7,786 nucleotides of DNA from JBAVEL01 sp049587715. Its GTDB lineage: Bacteria > Bacteroidota > Ignavibacteria > UBA10030 > UBA6906. The notes under the pieces are model-generated. The model did not search any database. It worked only from the letters and a program-made list of their open reading frames with translations, and was not told where the DNA came from. The stretch lies in assembly GCA_049587715.1 (NCBI GenBank), contig JBAVEL010000044.1, positions 1-7,786 on the forward strand, given 5' to 3'. The first letter of the stretch is position 1. Each line of letters opens with the position of its first letter. Both the position numbers and the translations under genes were made by a program. Below, piece after piece: positions 1-5,620 of this stretch.

Positions 1-117
1 CTGCGGGGATCCGCCGGCGCGGCGGTTCTGCGCGACCGCGTCACGGCCGCCCTGCTCGCCGGCCTGACCCTGCTGTACGGCTGGACGGGATGGCTGTATG
101 TCACCGGCACACTCTGA
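1..117 (+). CDS. C-terminal fragment of an unidentified membrane protein
   Basis: Frame 1 is open from the first base to a TGA at 115-117 and gives 38 residues of a protein that begins outside the window. After a short basic stretch (LRDRV, residues 10-14) it is almost wholly hydrophobic and aromatic (AALLAGLTLLYGWTGWLYV, residues 16-34), which fits a final transmembrane helix ending four residues before the stop. The next gene starts 12 bases downstream, so the two are probably co-transcribed. The neighbouring sugar epimerase makes a membrane enzyme of glycan or lipid-carrier metabolism conceivable, but that is only guilt by association. Too little is present to name a family. Confidence 0.6.
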   Translation: MRGSAGAAVLRDRVTAALLAGLTLLYGWTGWLYVTGTL

Positions 118-121
118 GGAG
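116..121 (+). promoter_or_regulatory. Ribosome binding site of the sugar epimerase
   Basis: GAGGAG overlaps the stop of the upstream gene and lies 8 bases before the ATG at 130. It selects that ATG over the out-of-frame ATG at 123, which is only 1 base from the motif. Confidence 0.7.
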
Positions 122-129
122 CATGCGTC

Positions 130-1053
130 ATGAAGGTACTGGTTACGGGGGGAGCGGGATTCATCGGTTCCCACATTGTGGATGCCTACCGGGGCCTGGG
201 ACACGAGGTGGTGGTGCTGGACAATCTCAGTACCGGCCGGGCATCCAACGTCCCGCCGGGTGTCCGGCTCCTCCGGGTGGACCTCCGGGACGCCGAGGGG
301 GTGCGCTCCGCTCTGGCGGGCGAGCGATGCGAGGTGCTCAGCCATCACGCGGCCCAGATTGATGTGCGGAGATCCGTGGCGGATCCGGCCTACGATGCAT
401 CCGTCAACCTGGTTGGCTTTCTGCACCTGATACAGGCAGGGCTGGAGGCCGGGCTGCGGAAGGTGATCTTTGCCTCCAGTGGAGGTGCCATCTACGGCGA
501 GCAGGAGCGGTTCCCGGCGGATGAGACCCACCCCACCCGCCCCATCTCTCCCTACGGCATTGCGAAGCTGGCCACGGAGCACTACCTCTACTACTACCGG
601 GTGGTCCACGGGCTGGACTTCATCAGTCTGCGCTACGCCAACGTGTACGGGCCCCGGCAGAACCCCGAGGGCGAGGCGGGCGTCGTCTGCATCTTCACCA
701 CCCGCATGCTCCGCAACGAGCAAGCCCTTATCAACGGGGACGGGGGGCAGACGCGGGACTACGTCTATGTCGGGGATGTCGTGAGGGCGAACGTCCTTGC
801 GCTGGATGCCTCCGGATCGGACTGCTTCAACGTGGGGACCGGTGTGGAGACGGACGTGCAGACCCTCTTCCGCGCCCTCCGCCGGCTGACAGGCGCCGCC
901 ATGGAAGAACGCCATGCGCCCGCCAAGCAGGGGGAGCAGCGCCGCAGCCTCCTGGATCCCGCCAAGCTGGAGCGGGCCCGGGGGTGGCGGCCCTCGGTGA
1001 CGCTGGAGGAAGGCCTGCGCGCGACCGTGGAGCACTTCCGGAGGGAGCTCTAG
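130..1053 (+). CDS. NAD-dependent sugar-nucleotide epimerase, UDP-glucose 4-epimerase (GalE) type
   Basis: A 307-residue extended short-chain dehydrogenase/reductase, probably cytosolic. It likely interconverts UDP-glucose and UDP-galactose, or a related UDP-sugar pair, for surface glycans. Seen directly: the N-terminal NAD-binding loop GGAGFIGS with glycines 7, 10 and 13; D31 in LDNLSTG, where the adenosine ribose is normally bound; SSGGAIYG at 116-123; the catalytic pair in YGIAK (Y142, K146); then LRYANVYGPRQ and a GDGGQTRDYVYVGDV segment typical of the substrate-binding half. The length matches the short (about 310 aa) bacterial and archaeal GalE-like proteins rather than the roughly 340 aa enterobacterial enzyme. 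The start is set by a good GAGGAG site. UDP-glucuronate or UDP-N-acetylhexosamine 4-epimerase activity cannot be excluded, so no symbol is given. The next gene begins one base after its stop. Confidence 0.9.
   Translation: MKVLVTGGAGFIGSHIVDAYRGLGHEVVVLDNLSTGRASNVPPGVRLLRVDLRDAEGVRSALAGERCEVLSHHAAQIDVRRSVADPAYDASVNLVGFLHLIQAGLEAGLRKVIFASSGGAIYGEQERFPADETHPTRPISPYGIAKLATEHYLYYYRVVHGLDFISLRYANVYGPRQNPEGEAGVVCIFTTRMLRNEQALINGDGGQTRDYVYVGDVVRANVLALDASGSDCFNVGTGVETDVQTLFRALRRLTGAAMEERHAPAKQGEQRRSLLDPAKLERARGWRPSVTLEEGLRATVEHFRREL
1040..1047 (+). promoter_or_regulatory. Ribosome binding site deciding the GTG start of meaB
   Basis: GGAGGGAG sits inside the end of the epimerase gene, 7 bases before GTG 1055. 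This favours the GTG over the in-frame ATG at 1112, which would remove a conserved N-terminal segment (ERVLAGD). Confidence 0.7.
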
Positions 1054-1054
1054 C

Positions 1055-2038
1055 GTGGGACGGGTCGGGGCATCCCTCCCGGAGCGGGTGCTGGCGGGAG
1101 ACAGGGCGGCGATGGCCAGGGGGATTTCCCTTGTGGAGGATGGGGGGGAGGGGGCGGAGGAGTTCCTCCGCGCGATCTACCACGGAACGGGCAGGGCCTA
1201 CCGTGTGGGAATCACGGGACCGCCGGGAGCGGGCAAGAGCACCCTTGCCAATCGTCTCGCCCGGTACTACCGGGAGCAGGGGCTCAGCGTGGGGATCATT
1301 GCGGTGGATCCCACGAGCCCTTTCACGGGGGGGGCGCTTCTCGGGGATCGCGTCCGGATGGCCGATGTGGAGCTGGACGATGGTGTCTTCATCCGCAGCA
1401 TGGCGTCACGGGGGAGTCTGGGAGGACTCAGCAGGAAAGCGGAAGAGGCGGCGGATGTTCTGGATGCGGCGGGCAGGCAGCTTATCCTTTTCGAGACGGT
1501 GGGTGTGGGGCAGTCCGAACTGGACATCGCCGGTGCCTCCGATACCACCGTCGTGGTGCTGGTGCCGGAATCGGGTGATTCCATCCAGGCCATGAAGGCG
1601 GGCCTCATGGAGATCGCGGATGTGTTTGTGTTGAACAAGGCCGATCGGGCCGGGGCGGACCAGGCAGTGCTGTCCCTGAAGATGATCCTCCATCTCCGTC
1701 CCCCGGGGGAGTGGGAGGTGGATGTGGTGCGGGCGGTGGCATCGGAGGGAATCGGGACCGGGGAGGTGGCTTCCGTGATATCCCGTCACCGGGCACACCT
1801 GGCCGGGGGGGGGCGCTTGGACCGGAGGCGGAGGAAGCGTCTGGCGGCCCGTGTGCGGGAGCTCGTGGAGGACCGCCTGCGGGTGCATTTCTGGAGCGAC
1901 GACCGGCAGTCGATACTGGAACAGAGGATCTCGGGAGTCGCCGCGCTCCGGGGCACTCCCTATGATCTGGCGGAGGATCTGATAAGGGATTTCCGGGAGG
2001 GAACCGCGCATCAGTCCCGGATGCCAAGGGAGGCATGA
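1055..2038 (+). CDS. meaB: MeaB-type GTPase, chaperone of methylmalonyl-CoA mutase (ArgK/MeaB family)
   Basis: A 327-residue G3E-family P-loop GTPase. Known MeaB proteins bind adenosylcobalamin-dependent acyl-CoA mutases, gate cofactor loading and protect or reactivate the enzyme. Visible motifs, in order: N-terminal helix ERVLAGDRAAMARGISLVED (10-29); Walker A GPPGAGKS (55-62); VDPTSPFTGGALLGDRVRM (84-102), a MeaB hallmark; FIRSMASRGSLGGLS (112-126); ETVGVGQSE (147-155), the G3/switch II region; and NKAD (194-197), the base-specificity motif. The C-terminal part is basic and probably helical, in the position of the dimerisation arm. Length is normal for the family. The start is GTG, backed by GGAGGGAG and by the conserved N-terminus. 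The mutase is not in the window, so whether the client is methylmalonyl-CoA mutase, ethylmalonyl-CoA mutase or isobutyryl-CoA mutase cannot be told. The gene overlaps the acyl-CoA dehydrogenase by a few bases. Confidence 0.95.
   Translation: MGRVGASLPERVLAGDRAAMARGISLVEDGGEGAEEFLRAIYHGTGRAYRVGITGPPGAGKSTLANRLARYYREQGLSVGIIAVDPTSPFTGGALLGDRVRMADVELDDGVFIRSMASRGSLGGLSRKAEEAADVLDAAGRQLILFETVGVGQSELDIAGASDTTVVVLVPESGDSIQAMKAGLMEIADVFVLNKADRAGADQAVLSLKMILHLRPPGEWEVDVVRAVASEGIGTGEVASVISRHRAHLAGGGRLDRRRRKRLAARVRELVEDRLRVHFWSDDRQSILEQRISGVAALRGTPYDLAEDLIRDFREGTAHQSRMPREA
2026..2033 (+). promoter_or_regulatory. Ribosome binding site of the acyl-CoA dehydrogenase
   Basis: AAGGGAGG lies inside the end of meaB, before two tandem ATG codons. 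It is 1 base from ATG 2035 and 4 bases from ATG 2038. Spacing therefore favours 2038, which would give a protein one residue shorter. The choice does not affect any domain. Confidence 0.55.
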
Positions 2039-3210
2039 TGGCTGCAACGGAAGAGAGGGGAACCGGACTCGACTTCTCGCTGACGGAAGGCCAGCGGGCC
2101 GTGCGGGATCTGGCGCGGAGAGTGGCGGAAACGGATCTCCGCCCCGCGGCCATGCGGCACGACGAAACCCGGGAGTTTCCTTTCGAGGTCGTGAGGAAGC
2201 TCGCGGATCTGGGCTTCATGGGCATCACATGGCCCCAGGAGCTGGAAGGAGCCGGGCTCACGGACCTGGAGGCGGTCCTCATCGTGGAGGAGCTGGCCCG
2301 GGTGGACCCGTCGGTGGCGCTGACGGTGGCCTCCCACAACAGCCTCTGTGCGGGGCACATCATGCTCTTCGGGAGCGAGGATCAGAAGCGGGCCTGCATT
2401 CCGGACCTCGCTTCGGGACGCAGGCTGGGAGCCTGGGCCTTGACGGAGCCGGGATCGGGGAGCGATTCGGGCGCCATGAAGACCACGGCACGGCGCGACG
2501 GGGCCGGCTGGATCATCTCCGGCACAAAAGCGTTTATTACCCAGGGATCCGTGGCCTCGACCTACGTGGTGATGGCGGTGACCGATCCCGGGCGCGGCAA
2601 GGCGGGCGTCTCGGCGTTCATCCTGGAGAAAGGACTCCCCGGCTTTGCGGTGGGAAGGAAGGAGGACAAGCTGGGGATGCGTTCCAGCGACACCGCCTCC
2701 CTCGTGTTCCAGGATGTGAGGGTGGGTGCAGACAGCCTCCTCGGGGTTCCGGGAGAGGGTTTCAAGCAGGCCCTGAGAGTCCTGGACGGAGGGCGCATCG
2801 GGATCGCGGCCCTCTCCGTGGGGATTGCACAGGGAGCGCTGGAAGCAAGCCTGCGGTACGCCCGCGAGCGGATCCAGTTCGGGAGGCCCATTGCGGAGTT
2901 CCAGGCCATTCAGTGGAAGCTGGCGGAGATGGCCACCGATATAGAGGCGGCCCGTCTGCTCACCCACAGGGCGGCATGGATGAAAACCCGCGGAGAGGAC
3001 GTCAACCTGGCCGGTGCCACGGCCAAGTACTTTGCGAGCGAAGCCGCCGTCCGCGCGGCCAATGAAGCTGTTCAGATACACGGGGGATACGGCTTCACAA
3101 GGGAATTCCCCGTGGAGAAGCTCTACCGCGATGTCAAGCTCATGACAATCGGAGAGGGAACCTCGGAGGTGCAGAAGATGGTCATCGCGCGCAACCTGTT
3201 GGGGCGTTAG
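2035..3210 (+). CDS. Acyl-CoA dehydrogenase, short/medium-chain type
   Basis: A 391-residue FAD enzyme (390 if the second ATG at 2038 is used). It should introduce a trans-2,3 double bond into an acyl-CoA and pass electrons to electron-transfer flavoprotein. The family start LDFSLTEGQ is at about 13-21. The first signature ALTEPGSGSD (135-144) contacts flavin and substrate. ARERIQFGRPIAEFQAIQ (276-293) forms the FAD/dimer region. The second signature QIHGGYGF and IGEGTSEVQ close the C-terminal domain. E374 in GEGTSE occupies the catalytic base position of butyryl- and medium-chain enzymes. By eye, the alternative base position used by isovaleryl- and long-chain enzymes is leucine 273, so this is probably not an isovaleryl-CoA dehydrogenase. 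Butyryl-, 2-methylbutyryl-, isobutyryl- or glutaryl-CoA are possible substrates and motifs alone do not decide. It is translationally coupled to meaB and sits 11 bases before the carboxylase subunit, consistent with branched-chain amino acid or fatty acid catabolism. Confidence 0.93.
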   Translation: MMAATEERGTGLDFSLTEGQRAVRDLARRVAETDLRPAAMRHDETREFPFEVVRKLADLGFMGITWPQELEGAGLTDLEAVLIVEELARVDPSVALTVASHNSLCAGHIMLFGSEDQKRACIPDLASGRRLGAWALTEPGSGSDSGAMKTTARRDGAGWIISGTKAFITQGSVASTYVVMAVTDPGRGKAGVSAFILEKGLPGFAVGRKEDKLGMRSSDTASLVFQDVRVGADSLLGVPGEGFKQALRVLDGGRIGIAALSVGIAQGALEASLRYARERIQFGRPIAEFQAIQWKLAEMATDIEAARLLTHRAAWMKTRGEDVNLAGATAKYFASEAAVRAANEAVQIHGGYGFTREFPVEKLYRDVKLMTIGEGTSEVQKMVIARNLLGR

Positions 3211-3221
3211 GGAACAGGCGT

Positions 3222-4877
3222 ATGGCACGTATCGGCACACCGGCGGAGCGGACGGCCGCCTTCCTGAGGAACGAGGAACACCTCCGGAGAACCATCGAGG
3301 AACTGGGGATGCGGGAGGAAGCGGTCCGGCTGGGGGGGGGACCGGCCGCCGCCGCAAAGCAGCACGAGAGGGGAAAGCGGACTGCACGTGAGCGCATCCT
3401 CCGGCTGGTGGATCCCGGGAGCTCCTTCCTGGAGATCGGGCTGCTGGCCGCGTACGAGATGTACGGAGAGTACGGGGGCGCCCCCTCCTCCGGAACCCTC
3501 GTCGGCATCGGTTCCGTTGCCGGCCGGGATGTGGTGGTCGTGGCGAACGACGCCACCGTCAAGGCAGGCGCCTGGTTTCCCGTCACCTGCAGGAAGAACC
3601 TGCGGGCGCAGGAGATCTCCATCGAGAACCGGCTCCCCATCGTGTACCTTGTGGACTCTGCGGGGGTGTTCCTTCCCCTCCAGAGCGAGATCTTCCCCGA
3701 CAGGGACCATTTCGGGCGCATTTTCAGGAACAACGCGGTCATGTCGTCCCTGGGCATCCCCCAGATTGCGGCGATCATGGGGCCCTGCGTGGCGGGAGGG
3801 GCCTACCTTCCCATCATGAGCGACGAGGCGTTGATTGTCGAGGGAACGGGGAGCGTCTTCCTGGCGGGGTCGCATCTGGTCCGCGCAGCCATCGGCGAGG
3901 AGATCGGAAACGAGGAACTGGGGGGCGCCGCGGTGCATTCCGAGATCAGCGGCGTCACGGATCACCGGATGGCGAACGACGACGAGTGTCTGGAAAAGAT
4001 CCGCAGCATTGTGGGGAAGCTGGGACGCCGCCCGGCGGCTGTGTTCGACCGTGCGGATCCGGCCCCGTGCCGGTTCCCGCCGGAGGAGATCCACGGCATC
4101 CTTCCTGCAGAGCGCTCCAAGCCCTACGACATGTACGAGGTCCTCGCCCGTCTGCTGGACGGAGGGGAGATGGACGAGTACAAGGCGGGATACGGACGCA
4201 CCCTGATCACCGGCTATGGCCGGATGGACGGGTGGGCGGTGGGAATCGTGGCGAACCAGCGCGCCGTGGTGAAGACAAGAAAGGGGGAGATGCAGGTGGG
4301 GGGGGTCATCTACAGCGACAGTGCCGACAAGGCGGCCCGGTTCATCATGAACTGCAGCCAGAAGCTGATCCCCCTTGTCTTCCTGCAGGATGTCACCGGC
4401 TTCATGGTGGGAAGCCGGGCGGAGCATGCAGGCATCATCAAGGACGGCGCCAAGATGGTGAGTGCCGTGGCCAACGCCGCCGTCCCGAAATTCACCATCG
4501 TGGCGGGGAACAGCTACGGCGCCGGCAACTATGCCATGTGCGGCAGGGCCTACGACCCCCGGTTCCTGTTCGCCTGGCCCAGCGCGCAGATTGCCGTGAT
4601 GGGCGGAAAACAGGCAAGCGAGACCCTCCTGGGGATCCGCCTTCAGGCAATGGGAAAGGGGGGCGAACGCCTTTCCGATGCCCGGCAGCGGGAACTGCTT
4701 GCCGATATCCGATCCCGCTATGAAAAGGAGGCGGATCCCTACTATGCAGCCGCCCGGCTGTGGGTGGACGGGATTATCCGTCCGGAAGAAACGCGGCAGG
4801 TGATCTCCCGGGGCATCGCCCTGGCGTCTCAGAACGCCGATATCCCCCGCTGGAGCACCGGGGTGATACAGACATGA
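3222..4877 (+). CDS. Acyl-CoA carboxylase, carboxyltransferase (beta) subunit
   Basis: A 551-residue carboxyltransferase with the tandem crotonase-like halves of the propionyl/methylcrotonyl-CoA carboxylase beta family. It moves CO2 from carboxybiotin to an acyl- or enoyl-CoA. The N-terminal half carries KRTARERILRLVDPGS, VVANDATVKAGAWFPVT, YLVDSAGVFLP, FPDRDHFGRIF and the oxyanion-loop motif MGPCVAGGAY (186-195), all close to methylcrotonyl-CoA carboxylase beta. The C-terminal half has PYDMYEVLARLLDGGEMDEY, FLQDVTGFMVG, then GNSYGAGNYAMCGRAYDPR (429-447) and AVMGGKQA. Residues 351-370 (KTRKGEMQVGGVIYSDSADK) and the YKAGYG segment look more like glutaconyl-CoA decarboxylase alpha, so the substrate is uncertain. 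No biotin carboxylase or biotin carrier gene is adjacent in this window. The ATG has only a modest site, AGGGA at 3209-3213. Its stop overlaps the next gene in ATGA. Confidence 0.92.
   Translation: MARIGTPAERTAAFLRNEEHLRRTIEELGMREEAVRLGGGPAAAAKQHERGKRTARERILRLVDPGSSFLEIGLLAAYEMYGEYGGAPSSGTLVGIGSVAGRDVVVVANDATVKAGAWFPVTCRKNLRAQEISIENRLPIVYLVDSAGVFLPLQSEIFPDRDHFGRIFRNNAVMSSLGIPQIAAIMGPCVAGGAYLPIMSDEALIVEGTGSVFLAGSHLVRAAIGEEIGNEELGGAAVHSEISGVTDHRMANDDECLEKIRSIVGKLGRRPAAVFDRADPAPCRFPPEEIHGILPAERSKPYDMYEVLARLLDGGEMDEYKAGYGRTLITGYGRMDGWAVGIVANQRAVVKTRKGEMQVGGVIYSDSADKAARFIMNCSQKLIPLVFLQDVTGFMVGSRAEHAGIIKDGAKMVSAVANAAVPKFTIVAGNSYGAGNYAMCGRAYDPRFLFAWPSAQIAVMGGKQASETLLGIRLQAMGKGGERLSDARQRELLADIRSRYEKEADPYYAAARLWVDGIIRPEETRQVISRGIALASQNADIPRWSTGVIQT
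4860..4867 (+). promoter_or_regulatory. Ribosome binding site of the unknown exported protein gene
   Basis: GGGGTGAT contains GGTGAT, complementary to the 16S rRNA tail, and lies 6 bases before ATG 4874. With the ATGA overlap it identifies 4874 as the start, rather than any upstream in-frame codon inside the carboxylase gene. Confidence 0.65.
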
Positions 4878-5620
4878 ACCTCCCCTTCCTGCGGTTCCCG
4901 CCGGCGCTGCTGCCGGTTGCGGGAGGGCTCCTCCTTCAGGGTGGGGCGCTAATGGCGCAGGGAGGCGGTCTTCCGGAGCCGGAGGCCTGTCCTGAAGCGG
5001 TGGCCTTCTTTGCCCCCCTGGTCTTTCCGAAGGTTCTGCAGGACGGGGCCCGGCTCAGGGATCTTCTGACGGGGGAGGAGTTTGCCTCCGCCCGCCGGAC
5101 CCTCGGAGACAGGGGATCGGTGGACCTGCTCTTCCGGCATGCCCTGCGCCTTTCCTGGGGGAATGTGTATGAAGCCCTCTTCCTGTGCCTGGTGGTCACC
5201 CTGGATCATCATCGGCTTCCCGTGAGAATACCCCTTCTGGGGCTCCCCGTGGCACTTCCCCTCAGCCCGGAGGAGGAATCCGGTTTCCGCCGTCGTGTCG
5301 CGGCGCTGCCGACGCGTCTGTACGAAGACTCCCCCCGCACCCCCGCGGGCGACAGGGACAAACTCCAACACTTCTTCGGCTCCGCCTTTGCCGCCTGGGT
5401 GACGGAATCGGCGGAAGCGGCGGACCGGCTGGGTTTCTTCATCGAGTGGGGTGAAGACCGGATGGTGGAGGGTGAACGGTACGACGCGCGGGACGTGCGC
5501 GCCAATCGGGACGGGCAGAGCTTCGCCCTGGCGCTGCGATCGGACCGCAGGGCTCTTCCCTCGGAACACCTTGGAAGGGCGGTGGCGCGCACGCCCGCGC
5601 GGGAGGAGGAGTCGCCATGA
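4874..5620 (+). CDS. Predicted exported protein of unknown function with a DK-x-x-HF motif
   Basis: A 248-residue protein I do not recognise. The frame is open further upstream, but ATG 4874 overlaps the carboxylase stop (ATGA), has a good ribosome site, and places a signal-peptide-like N-terminus at residue 1: one arginine at 7, a hydrophobic core at about 10-27, and a possible cleavage after ALMA (25-28). The middle (81-130) is largely hydrophobic with one likely membrane-associated segment (VYEALFLCLVVTL, 98-110). The C-terminal part has DKLQHFFGSAFAAW (162-175), E191, E194, D195, then D207 and ANRDG (210-214). This pattern of DK-x-x-HF followed by acidic residues and a D-x-x-AN-x-x-G ending recalls small DUF2279/YfiM- or VanZ-like membrane proteins, but that resemblance is by eye and weak. 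It lies between a carboxylase subunit and a response regulator and overlaps both by four bases, so the three are probably translationally coupled. No function can be assigned. Confidence 0.8.
   Translation: MNLPFLRFPPALLPVAGGLLLQGGALMAQGGGLPEPEACPEAVAFFAPLVFPKVLQDGARLRDLLTGEEFASARRTLGDRGSVDLLFRHALRLSWGNVYEALFLCLVVTLDHHRLPVRIPLLGLPVALPLSPEEESGFRRRVAALPTRLYEDSPRTPAGDRDKLQHFFGSAFAAWVTESAEAADRLGFFIEWGEDRMVEGERYDARDVRANRDGQSFALALRSDRRALPSEHLGRAVARTPAREEESP
5601..5611 (+). promoter_or_regulatory. Ribosome binding site of the response regulator
   Basis: The purine run GGGAGGAGGAG inside the end of the upstream gene lies 5 bases before ATG 5617. It is the strongest ribosome site in the window, so the regulator may be translated efficiently on its own as well as by coupling. 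Confidence 0.7.

Noticed and set aside
123..125. ATG seven bases before the epimerase start
   Set aside because: It is out of frame with the GGAGFIGS nucleotide-binding motif and only 1 base from the ribosome site.
3223..3238. TGGCACG followed by GGCA, resembling a sigma-54 -24/-12 promoter
   Set aside because: The GG-to-GC spacing is one base short, and the site lies within the first codons of the carboxyltransferase gene.
2011..3387. Long - strand open frame opposite the acyl-CoA dehydrogenase
   Set aside because: The + strand encodes a full-length enzyme with both family signatures. The antisense translation has biased composition and no recognisable motif.
4760..4873. Upstream in-frame extension of the exported protein gene into the carboxylase gene
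   Set aside because: The extra residues are out-of-frame translation of the carboxylase C-terminus. They lack a ribosome site and would hide the signal-like N-terminus. ATG 4874 with the ATGA overlap is far better.
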